64,000 nucleotides of DNA from Mytilus californianus (Eukaryota; Mollusca; Bivalvia; Mytilida; Mytilidae), in contig NW_026262734.1 in NCBI RefSeq assembly GCF_021869535.1, positions 91,393,285-91,457,284 on the forward strand, given 5' to 3'. Below the pieces are notes generated by a model, which was given only the letters and a program-made list of their open reading frames with translations, ran no database searches and had not been told where the DNA came from. This document shows, piece by piece, positions 22,387 through 34,186 of this stretch. Each line of letters begins with the position of its first letter. Position 1 is the stretch's first letter. The position numbers were made by a program, and so were the translations under genes.

Positions 22387-22853
22387 AGGTGTAATACCAC
22401 CATTGATTTTCCCCTATTAGTCTTTGTTAAATTTGCACTTTTCAAAAAATTGTGCAGAATTTATCTTTGTTTCAAATAAAGAAATACTTGGCATGAGTAA
22501 AGATTTATCCTGTCCAGTACTATAGAAAAAATTTCACATAACATTTCATTGCATATAAGAAAATAACCGTCACTGGAAGTTAACCAATCAAATTTCCCCC
22601 CTTTTTTAACCTGTGTACAAGCTTTAGTAACCATGTAACCTCAAGTTTCCAAAATATTCTATAGAAACCCCAAATAAAGAAATAATGGTGCTTTGAAATA
22701 CCCAAGATATATGTTTATGACTCAGAAATGTTTTACTGCAATGAAATGTAGGATCAATTACCTGCAACTGTCAAATTCAAGGGAATATTTTTTTTCGACC
22801 TATTTTCGTATGCAACCGGATGTGACGTACTATGATTTGGTGGTATTACACCT
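22387..22853 (+). mobile_element. Module A reference copy (A1): 467-bp TIR element
   Basis: Perfect 16-bp inverted ends, AGGTGTAATACCACCA. The outer left flank provides TTAA (22384-22387, sharing the first A of the module). The array's far end at A14 provides the matching TTAA at 45128-45131. TTAA duplication is the hallmark of piggyBac-type elements, but the end sequence does not start with the CC usually seen there, so assignment is open. No transposase. All 14 copies: 22387, 24653, 26021, 28287, 29655, 32819, 34187, 36453, 37821, 39189, 41456 (minus), 41926, 43294 and 44662, each 467 bp. Two subtypes: 'a' reads AAGAAAATAACC and 't' reads AAGAATATAACC. The diverged solo element at 357-824 shows that A exists outside the array. 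Confidence 0.8.
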
Positions 22854-22854
22854 A

Positions 22855-23752
22855 AAGAAGACTTTTTTGTTAAATAAACTGAATGTGACTTTTTTCCTTT
22901 GTAATACTGGTTATTTCAAGCATTCCTGTCAAGTTTTGTCATAATCAGTTCAATAGTTTGAGAAAAATCTAGTATAATGTAAGACGACATCTACAGCGAT
23001 TCGAGCAAAATTTCTTCGAAAAATCCAAACCAAGCCGCATCATGATAGAATATAGTGTGGACCAATAAATGATCAAATATTTATCTCATCTGCCTACAAA
23101 CAGTTGAATATGATACAAAAGATGACTTTAGGATGATAAATACTACTAATGGACCTCTTTGTCTTCTTTATAAGGTCTCTTTTGGTCCATTTATACCTCT
23201 CATTTCCTCAAAATTTCTACTTTTTAGGCCAATAAATAAAAAATTTGGGGTAACTTTCACTCATTTATGATAGAAATGTTATCATAAATGATTAATTGAA
23301 GTATTCAAGCTGAATGAACTATCCGTATAAAAGTTTACTGTCTCCAAGGAGGTTTCAATAAGTCCTTACGTAAAAATTAAATTTACGCCGCGTTCCAGAG
23401 AGGGACATAAAAAACTTCTTTTTTGGTGAATAATTTGTTGTTACTGCTTTAAAAATAATTTCATTTACTTAAAACTATATATTTATTAAAGTATTTCTTA
23501 GGAAAAATTTTCTAGTACAGCAGAATATAAGAAATAAGGAGAAAAAGCTCCCCAAAACTCTAAGTATGGCTTGTTCTGTCAACTAATATTCATGGTAAAG
23601 TCCTATTTCAAGGAAATTTTCTCATAAAATGTATTTTGGAGACTCAATCCACTCAGAATATTTCATTATTTGTAATATTTCACTTAAATAGCAAGAAATT
23701 TTAACACATGAGAGTACTCACAAGGTCAAAGGTGCATGTACAGCTTCCCATA
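22855..23752 (+). repeat. Module B reference copy (B1): 898-bp non-coding unit
   Basis: Starts AAGAAGACTTTTTTGTT and ends CTTCCCATA. It has no terminal inverted repeats and no clear frame. Internal hairpins: TCATTTATGATA with its exact complement across seven bases (23261-23291), and AATGGACC with GGTCCATT (23148-23191). Eighteen copies, of three subtypes: alpha reads TATAAGGTC and GTTATCATAA; beta reads TATAAGGTC and GTTATTATAA; gamma reads TATACGGTC and GTTATTATAA. Starts: 22855, 23753, 25121, 26489, 27387, 28755, 30123, 31021, 31919, 33287, 34655, 35553, 36921, 38289, 39657, 40557 (minus), 42394, 43762. B15 is 899 bp through one extra T. No B-like sequence was seen elsewhere in the window. 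Confidence 0.9.
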
Positions 23753-26020
23753 AAGAAGACTTTTTTGTTAAATAAACTGAATGTGACTTTTTTCCTTTGT
23801 AATACTGGTTATTTCAAGCATTCCTGTCAAGTTTTGTCATAATCAGTTCAATAGTTTGAGAAAAATCTAGTATAATGTAAGACGACATCTACAGCGATTC
23901 GAGCAAAATTTCTTCGAAAAATCCAAACCAAGCCGCATCATGATAGAATATAGTGTGGACCAATAAATGATCAAATATTTATCTCATCTGCCTACAAACA
24001 GTTGAATATGATACAAAAGATGACTTTAGGATGATAAATACTACTAATGGACCTCTTTGTCTTCTTTATAAGGTCTCTTTTGGTCCATTTATACCTCTCA
24101 TTTCCTCAAAATTTCTACTTTTTAGGCCAATAAATAAAAAATTTGGGGTAACTTTCACTCATTTATGATAGAAATGTTATTATAAATGATTAATTGAAGT
24201 ATTCAAGCTGAATGAACTATCCGTATAAAAGTTTACTGTCTCCAAGGAGGTTTCAATAAGTCCTTACGTAAAAATTAAATTTACGCCGCGTTCCAGAGAG
24301 GGACATAAAAAACTTCTTTTTTGGTGAATAATTTGTTGTTACTGCTTTAAAAATAATTTCATTTACTTAAAACTATATATTTATTAAAGTATTTCTTAGG
24401 AAAAATTTTCTAGTACAGCAGAATATAAGAAATAAGGAGAAAAAGCTCCCCAAAACTCTAAGTATGGCTTGTTCTGTCAACTAATATTCATGGTAAAGTC
24501 CTATTTCAAGGAAATTTTCTCATAAAATGTATTTTGGAGACTCAATCCACTCAGAATATTTCATTATTTGTAATATTTCACTTAAATAGCAAGAAATTTT
24601 AACACATGAGAGTACTCACAAGGTCAAAGGTGCATGTACAGCTTCCCATATTAGGTGTAATACCACCATTGATTTTCCCCTATTAGTCTTTGTTAAATTT
24701 GCACTTTTCAAAAAATTGTGCAGAATTTATCTTTGTTTCAAATAAAGAAATACTTGGCATGAGTAAAGATTTATCCTGTCCAGTACTATAGAAAAAATTT
24801 CACATAACATTTCATTGCATATAAGAATATAACCGTCACTGGAAGTTAACCAATCAAATTTCCCCCCTTTTTTAACCTGTGTACAAGCTTTAGTAACCAT
24901 GTAACCTCAAGTTTCCAAAATATTCTATAGAAACCCCAAATAAAGAAATAATGGTGCTTTGAAATACCCAAGATATATGTTTATGACTCAGAAATGTTTT
25001 ACTGCAATGAAATGTAGGATCAATTACCTGCAACTGTCAAATTCAAGGGAATATTTTTTTTCGACCTATTTTCGTATGCAACCGGATGTGACGTACTATG
25101 ATTTGGTGGTATTACACCTAAAGAAGACTTTTTTGTTAAATAAACTGAATGTGACTTTTTTCCTTTGTAATACTGGTTATTTCAAGCATTCCTGTCAAGT
25201 TTTGTCATAATCAGTTCAATAGTTTGAGAAAAATCTAGTATAATGTAAGACGACATCTACAGCGATTCGAGCAAAATTTCTTCGAAAAATCCAAACCAAG
25301 CCGCATCATGATAGAATATAGTGTGGACCAATAAATGATCAAATATTTATCTCATCTGCCTACAAACAGTTGAATATGATACAAAAGATGACTTTAGGAT
25401 GATAAATACTACTAATGGACCTCTTTGTCTTCTTTATACGGTCTCTTTTGGTCCATTTATACCTCTCATTTCCTCAAAATTTCTACTTTTTAGGCCAATA
25501 AATAAAAAATTTGGGGTAACTTTCACTCATTTATGATAGAAATGTTATTATAAATGATTAATTGAAGTATTCAAGCTGAATGAACTATCCGTATAAAAGT
25601 TTACTGTCTCCAAGGAGGTTTCAATAAGTCCTTACGTAAAAATTAAATTTACGCCGCGTTCCAGAGAGGGACATAAAAAACTTCTTTTTTGGTGAATAAT
25701 TTGTTGTTACTGCTTTAAAAATAATTTCATTAACTTAAAACTATATATTTATTAAAGTATTTCTTAGGAAAAATTTTCTAGTACAGCAGAATATAAGAAA
25801 TAAGGAGAAAAAGCTCCCCAAAACTCTAAGTATGGCTTGTTCTGTCAACTAATATTCATGGTAAAGTCCTATTTCAAGGAAATTTTCTCATAAAATGTAT
25901 TTTGGAGACTCAATCCACTCAGAATATTTCATTATTTGTAATATTTCACTTAAATAGCAAGAAATTTTAACACATGAGAGTACTCACAAGGTCAAAGGTG
26001 CATGTACAGCTTCCCATATT

Positions 26021-29000
26021 AGGTGTAATACCACCATTGATTTTCCCCTATTAGTCTTTGTTAAATTTGCACTTTTCAAAAAATTGTGCAGAATTTATCT
26101 TTGTTTCAAATAAAGAAATACTTGGCATGAGTAAAGATTTATCCTGTCCAGTACTATAGAAAAAATTTCACATAACATTTCATTGCATATAAGAAAATAA
26201 CCGTCACTGGAAGTTAACCAATCAAATTTCCCCCCTTTTTTAACCTGTGTACAAGCTTTAGTAACCATGTAACCTCAAGTTTCCAAAATATTCTATAGAA
26301 ACCCCAAATAAAGAAATAATGGTGCTTTGAAATACCCAAGATATATGTTTATGACTCAGAAATGTTTTACTGCAATGAAATGTAGGATCAATTACCTGCA
26401 ACTGTCAAATTCAAGGGAATATTTTTTTTCGACCTATTTTCGTATGCAACCGGATGTGACGTACTATGATTTGGTGGTATTACACCTAAAGAAGACTTTT
26501 TTGTTAAATAAACTGAATGTGACTTTTTTCCTTTGTAATACTGGTTATTTCAAGCATTCCTGTCAAGTTTTGTCATAATCAGTTCAATAGTTTGAGAAAA
26601 ATCTAGTATAATGTAAGACGACATCTACAGCGATTCGAGCAAAATTTCTTCGAAAAATCCAAACCAAGCCGCATCATGATAGAATATAGTGTGGACCAAT
26701 AAATGATCAAATATTTATCTCATCTGCCTACAAACAGTTGAATATGATACAAAAGATGACTTTAGGATGATAAATACTACTAATGGACCTCTTTGTCTTC
26801 TTTATAAGGTCTCTTTTGGTCCATTTATACCTCTCATTTCCTCAAAATTTCTACTTTTTAGGCCAATAAATAAAAAATTTGGGGTAACTTTCACTCATTT
26901 ATGATAGAAATGTTATCATAAATGATTAATTGAAGTATTCAAGCTGAATGAACTATCCGTATAAAAGTTTACTGTCTCCAAGGAGGTTTCAATAAGTCCT
27001 TACGTAAAAATTAAATTTACGCCGCGTTCCAGAGAGGGACATAAAAAACTTCTTTTTTGGTGAATAATTTGTTGTTACTGCTTTAAAAATAATTTCATTT
27101 ACTTAAAACTATATATTTATTAAAGTATTTCTTAGGAAAAATTTTCTAGTACAGCAGAATATAAGAAATAAGGAGAAAAAGCTCCCCAAAACTCTAAGTA
27201 TGGCTTGTTCTGTCAACTAATATTCATGGTAAAGTCCTATTTCAAGGAAATTTTCTCATAAAATGTATTTTGGAGACTCAATCCACTCAGAATATTTCAT
27301 TATTTGTAATATTTCACTTAAATAGCAAGAAATTTTAACACATGAGAGTACTCACAAGGTCAAAGGTGCATGTACAGCTTCCCATAAAGAAGACTTTTTT
27401 GTTAAATAAACTGAATGTGACTTTTTTCCTTTGTAATACTGGTTATTTCAAGCATTCCTGTCAAGTTTTGTCATAATCAGTTCAATAGTTTGAGAAAAAT
27501 CTAGTATAATGTAAGACGACATCTACAGCGATTCGAGCAAAATTTCTTCGAAAAATCCAAACCAAGCCGCATCATGATAGAATATAGTGTGGACCAATAA
27601 ATGATCAAATATTTATCTCATCTGCCTACAAACAGTTGAATATGATACAAAAGATGACTTTAGGATGATAAATACTACTAATGGACCTCTTTGTCTTCTT
27701 TATAAGGTCTCTTTTGGTCCATTTATACCTCTCATTTCCTCAAAATTTCTACTTTTTAGGCCAATAAATAAAAAATTTGGGGTAACTTTCACTCATTTAT
27801 GATAGAAATGTTATTATAAATGATTAATTGAAGTATTCAAGCTGAATGAACTATCCGTATAAAAGTTTACTGTCTCCAAGGAGGTTTCAATAAGTCCTTA
27901 CGTAAAAATTAAATTTACGCCGCGTTCCAGAGAGGGACATAAAAAACTTCTTTTTTGGTGAATAATTTGTTGTTACTGCTTTAAAAATAATTTCATTTAC
28001 TTAAAACTATATATTTATTAAAGTATTTCTTAGGAAAAATTTTCTAGTACAGCAGAATATAAGAAATAAGGAGAAAAAGCTCCCCAAAACTCTAAGTATG
28101 GCTTGTTCTGTCAACTAATATTCATGGTAAAGTCCTATTTCAAGGAAATTTTCTCATAAAATGTATTTTGGAGACTCAATCCACTCAGAATATTTCATTA
28201 TTTGTAATATTTCACTTAAATAGCAAGAAATTTTAACACATGAGAGTACTCACAAGGTCAAAGGTGCATGTACAGCTTCCCATATTAGGTGTAATACCAC
28301 CATTGATTTTCCCCTATTAGTCTTTGTTAAATTTGCACTTTTCAAAAAATTGTGCAGAATTTATCTTTGTTTCAAATAAAGAAATACTTGGCATGAGTAA
28401 AGATTTATCCTGTCCAGTACTATAGAAAAAATTTCACATAACATTTCATTGCATATAAGAATATAACCGTCACTGGAAGTTAACCAATCAAATTTCCCCC
28501 CTTTTTTAACCTGTGTACAAGCTTTAGTAACCATGTAACCTCAAGTTTCCAAAATATTCTATAGAAACCCCAAATAAAGAAATAATGGTGCTTTGAAATA
28601 CCCAAGATATATGTTTATGACTCAGAAATGTTTTACTGCAATGAAATGTAGGATCAATTACCTGCAACTGTCAAATTCAAGGGAATATTTTTTTTCGACC
28701 TATTTTCGTATGCAACCGGATGTGACGTACTATGATTTGGTGGTATTACACCTAAAGAAGACTTTTTTGTTAAATAAACTGAATGTGACTTTTTTCCTTT
28801 GTAATACTGGTTATTTCAAGCATTCCTGTCAAGTTTTGTCATAATCAGTTCAATAGTTTGAGAAAAATCTAGTATAATGTAAGACGACATCTACAGCGAT
28901 TCGAGCAAAATTTCTTCGAAAAATCCAAACCAAGCCGCATCATGATAGAATATAGTGTGGACCAATAAATGATCAAATATTTATCTCATCTGCCTACAAA

Positions 29001-29652
29001 CAGTTGAATATGATACAAAAGATGACTTTAGGATGATAAATACTACTAATGGACCTCTTTGTCTTCTTTATACGGTCTCTTTTGGTCCATTTATACCTCT
29101 CATTTCCTCAAAATTTCTACTTTTTAGGCCAATAAATAAAAAATTTGGGGTAACTTTCACTCATTTATGATAGAAATGTTATTATAAATGATTAATTGAA
29201 GTATTCAAGCTGAATGAACTATCCGTATAAAAGTTTACTGTCTCCAAGGAGGTTTCAATAAGTCCTTACGTAAAAATTAAATTTACGCCGCGTTCCAGAG
29301 AGGGACATAAAAAACTTCTTTTTTGGTGAATAATTTGTTGTTACTGCTTTAAAAATAATTTCATTTACTTAAAACTATATATTTATTAAAGTATTTCTTA
29401 GGAAAAATTTTCTAGTACAGCAGAATATAAGAAATAAGGAGAAAAAGCTCCCCAAAACTCTAAGTATGGCTTGTTCTGTCAACTAATATTCATGGTAAAG
29501 TCCTATTTCAAGGAAATTTTCTCATAAAATGTATTTTGGAGACTCAATCCACTCAGAATATTTCATTATTTGTAATATTTCACTTAAATAGCAAGAAATT
29601 TTAACACATGAGAGTACTCACAAGGTCAAAGGTGCATGTACAGCTTCCCATA
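26021..29652 (+). repeat. Higher-order block 2, same order as block 1
   Basis: A3 26021-26487, B4 26489-27386, B5 27387-28284, A4 28287-28753, B6 28755-29652. Subtypes follow block 1 exactly: a, alpha, beta, t, gamma. Start-to-start distance from block 1 is 3634 bp. Confidence 0.9.
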
Positions 29653-29654
29653 TT

Positions 29655-32600
29655 AGGTGTAATACCACCATTGATTTTCCCCTATTAGTCTTTGTTAAAT
29701 TTGCACTTTTCAAAAAATTGTGCAGAATTTATCTTTGTTTCAAATAAAGAAATACTTGGCATGAGTAAAGATTTATCCTGTCCAGTACTATAGAAAAAAT
29801 TTCACATAACATTTCATTGCATATAAGAAAATAACCGTCACTGGAAGTTAACCAATCAAATTTCCCCCCTTTTTTAACCTGTGTACAAGCTTTAGTAACC
29901 ATGTAACCTCAAGTTTCCAAAATATTCTATAGAAACCCCAAATAAAGAAATAATGGTGCTTTGAAATACCCAAGATATATGTTTATGACTCAGAAATGTT
30001 TTACTGCAATGAAATGTAGGATCAATTACCTGCAACTGTCAAATTCAAGGGAATATTTTTTTTCGACCTATTTTCGTATGCAACCGGATGTGACGTACTA
30101 TGATTTGGTGGTATTACACCTAAAGAAGACTTTTTTGTTAAATAAACTGAATGTGACTTTTTTCCTTTGTAATACTGGTTATTTCAAGCATTCCTGTCAA
30201 GTTTTGTCATAATCAGTTCAATAGTTTGAGAAAAATCTAGTATAATGTAAGACGACATCTACAGCGATTCGAGCAAAATTTCTTCGAAAAATCCAAACCA
30301 AGCCGCATCATGATAGAATATAGTGTGGACCAATAAATGATCAAATATTTATCTCATCTGCCTACAAACAGTTGAATATGATACAAAAGATGACTTTAGG
30401 ATGATAAATACTACTAATGGACCTCTTTGTCTTCTTTATACGGTCTCTTTTGGTCCATTTATACCTCTCATTTCCTCAAAATTTCTACTTTTTAGGCCAA
30501 TAAATAAAAAATTTGGGGTAACTTTCACTCATTTATGATAGAAATGTTATTATAAATGATTAATTGAAGTATTCAAGCTGAATGAACTATCCGTATAAAA
30601 GTTTACTGTCTCCAAGGAGGTTTCAATAAGTCCTTACGTAAAAATTAAATTTACGCCGCGTTCCAGAGAGGGACATAAAAAACTTCTTTTTTGGTGAATA
30701 ATTTGTTGTTACTGCTTTAAAAATAATTTCATTTACTTAAAACTATATATTTATTAAAGTATTTCTTAGGAAAAATTTTCTAGTACAGCAGAATATAAGA
30801 AATAAGGAGAAAAAGCTCCCCAAAACTCTAAGTATGGCTTGTTCTGTCAACTAATATTCATGGTAAAGTCCTATTTCAAGGAAATTTTCTCATAAAATGT
30901 ATTTTGGAGACTCAATCCACTCAGAATATTTCATTATTTGTAATATTTCACTTAAATAGCAAGAAATTTTAACACATGAGAGTACTCACAAGGTCAAAGG
31001 TGCATGTACAGCTTCCCATAAAGAAGACTTTTTTGTTAAATAAACTGAATGTGACTTTTTTCCTTTGTAATACTGGTTATTTCAAGCATTCCTGTCAAGT
31101 TTTGTCATAATCAGTTCAATAGTTTGAGAAAAATCTAGTATAATGTAAGACGACATCTACAGCGATTCGAGCAAAATTTCTTCGAAAAATCCAAACCAAG
31201 CCGCATCATGATAGAATATAGTGTGGACCAATAAATGATCAAATATTTATCTCATCTGCCTACAAACAGTTGAATATGATACAAAAGATGACTTTAGGAT
31301 GATAAATACTACTAATGGACCTCTTTGTCTTCTTTATACGGTCTCTTTTGGTCCATTTATACCTCTCATTTCCTCAAAATTTCTACTTTTTAGGCCAATA
31401 AATAAAAAATTTGGGGTAACTTTCACTCATTTATGATAGAAATGTTATTATAAATGATTAATTGAAGTATTCAAGCTGAATGAACTATCCGTATAAAAGT
31501 TTACTGTCTCCAAGGAGGTTTCAATAAGTCCTTACGTAAAAATTAAATTTACGCCGCGTTCCAGAGAGGGACATAAAAAACTTCTTTTTTGGTGAATAAT
31601 TTGTTGTTACTGCTTTAAAAATAATTTCATTTACTTAAAACTATATATTTATTAAAGTATTTCTTAGGAAAAATTTTCTAGTACAGCAGAATATAAGAAA
31701 TAAGGAGAAAAAGCTCCCCAAAACTCTAAGTATGGCTTGTTCTGTCAACTAATATTCATGGTAAAGTCCTATTTCAAGGAAATTTTCTCATAAAATGTAT
31801 TTTGGAGACTCAATCCACTCAGAATATTTCATTATTTGTAATATTTCACTTAAATAGCAAGAAATTTTAACACATGAGAGTACTCACAAGGTCAAAGGTG
31901 CATGTACAGCTTCCCATAAAGAAGACTTTTTTGTTAAATAAACTGAATGTGACTTTTTTCCTTTGTAATACTGGTTATTTCAAGCATTCCTGTCAAGTTT
32001 TGTCATAATCAGTTCAATAGTTTGAGAAAAATCTAGTATAATGTAAGACGACATCTACAGCGATTCGAGCAAAATTTCTTCGAAAAATCCAAACCAAGCC
32101 GCATCATGATAGAATATAGTGTGGACCAATAAATGATCAAATATTTATCTCATCTGCCTACAAACAGTTGAATATGATACAAAAGATGACTTTAGGATGA
32201 TAAATACTACTAATGGACCTCTTTGTCTTCTTTATAAGGTCTCTTTTGGTCCATTTATACCTCTCATTTCCTCAAAATTTCTACTTTTTAGGCCAATAAA
32301 TAAAAAATTTGGGGTAACTTTCACTCATTTATGATAGAAATGTTATTATAAATGATTAATTGAAGTATTCAAGCTGAATGAACTATCCGTATAAAAGTTT
32401 ACTGTCTCCAAGGAGGTTTCAATAAGTCCTTACGTAAAAATTAAATTTACGCCGCGTTCCAGAGAGGGACATAAAAAACTTCTTTTTTGGTGAATAATTT
32501 GTTGTTACTGCTTTAAAAATAATTTCATTTACTTAAAACTATATATTTATTAAAGTATTTCTTAGGAAAAATTTTCTAGTACAGCAGAATATAAGAAATA

Positions 32601-34184
32601 AGGAGAAAAAGCTCCCCAAAACTCTAAGTATGGCTTGTTCTGTCAACTAATATTCATGGTAAAGTCCTATTTCAAGGAAATTTTCTCATAAAATGTATTT
32701 TGGAGACTCAATCCACTCAGAATATTTCATTATTTGTAATATTTCACTTAAATAGCAAGAAATTTTAACACATGAGAGTACTCACAAGGTCAAAGGTGCA
32801 TGTACAGCTTCCCATATTAGGTGTAATACCACCATTGATTTTCCCCTATTAGTCTTTGTTAAATTTGCACTTTTCAAAAAATTGTGCAGAATTTATCTTT
32901 GTTTCAAATAAAGAAATACTTGGCATGAGTAAAGATTTATCCTGTCCAGTACTATAGAAAAAATTTCACATAACATTTCATTGCATATAAGAATATAACC
33001 GTCACTGGAAGTTAACCAATCAAATTTCCCCCCTTTTTTAACCTGTGTACAAGCTTTAGTAACCATGTAACCTCAAGTTTCCAAAATATTCTATAGAAAC
33101 CCCAAATAAAGAAATAATGGTGCTTTGAAATACCCAAGATATATGTTTATGACTCAGAAATGTTTTACTGCAATGAAATGTAGGATCAATTACCTGCAAC
33201 TGTCAAATTCAAGGGAATATTTTTTTTCGACCTATTTTCGTATGCAACCGGATGTGACGTACTATGATTTGGTGGTATTACACCTAAAGAAGACTTTTTT
33301 GTTAAATAAACTGAATGTGACTTTTTTCCTTTGTAATACTGGTTATTTCAAGCATTCCTGTCAAGTTTTGTCATAATCAGTTCAATAGTTTGAGAAAAAT
33401 CTAGTATAATGTAAGACGACATCTACAGCGATTCGAGCAAAATTTCTTCGAAAAATCCAAACCAAGCCGCATCATGATAGAATATAGTGTGGACCAATAA
33501 ATGATCAAATATTTATCTCATCTGCCTACAAACAGTTGAATATGATACAAAAGATGACTTTAGGATGATAAATACTACTAATGGACCTCTTTGTCTTCTT
33601 TATACGGTCTCTTTTGGTCCATTTATACCTCTCATTTCCTCAAAATTTCTACTTTTTAGGCCAATAAATAAAAAATTTGGGGTAACTTTCACTCATTTAT
33701 GATAGAAATGTTATTATAAATGATTAATTGAAGTATTCAAGCTGAATGAACTATCCGTATAAAAGTTTACTGTCTCCAAGGAGGTTTCAATAAGTCCTTA
33801 CGTAAAAATTAAATTTACGCCGCGTTCCAGAGAGGGACATAAAAAACTTCTTTTTTGGTGAATAATTTGTTGTTACTGCTTTAAAAATAATTTCATTAAC
33901 TTAAAACTATATATTTATTAAAGTATTTCTTAGGAAAAATTTTCTAGTACAGCAGAATATAAGAAATAAGGAGAAAAAGCTCCCCAAAACTCTAAGTATG
34001 GCTTGTTCTGTCAACTAATATTCATGGTAAAGTCCTATTTCAAGGAAATTTTCTCATAAAATGTATTTTGGAGACTCAATCCACTCAGAATATTTCATTA
34101 TTTGTAATATTTCACTTAAATAGCAAGAAATTTTAACACATGAGAGTACTCACAAGGTCAAAGGTGCATGTACAGCTTCCCATA
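29655..34184 (+). repeat. Higher-order block 3, expanded by one B
   Basis: A5 29655-30121, B7 30123-31020, B8 31021-31918, B9 31919-32816, A6 32819-33285, B10 33287-34184. Subtypes a, gamma, gamma, beta, t, gamma: the alpha copy is missing and two gamma copies stand in its place. B10 carries the same private CATTAACTT as B3. Confidence 0.9.
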
Positions 34185-34186
34185 TT

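Larger units (their letters stand above)
22387..26018 (+). repeat. Higher-order block 1: A(a) B(alpha) B(beta) A(t) B(gamma)
   Basis: A1 22387-22853, B1 22855-23752, B2 23753-24650, A2 24653-25119, B3 25121-26018. B3 has the private change CATTAACTTAAAA where nearly all copies read CATTTACTTAAAA. Confidence 0.9.

Noticed and set aside
22387-22853. Firm assignment of module A to piggyBac
   Set aside because: TTAA at the outer ends fits, but the terminal sequence begins GGTGTAAT rather than the usual CC start, and internal copies lack TTAA.
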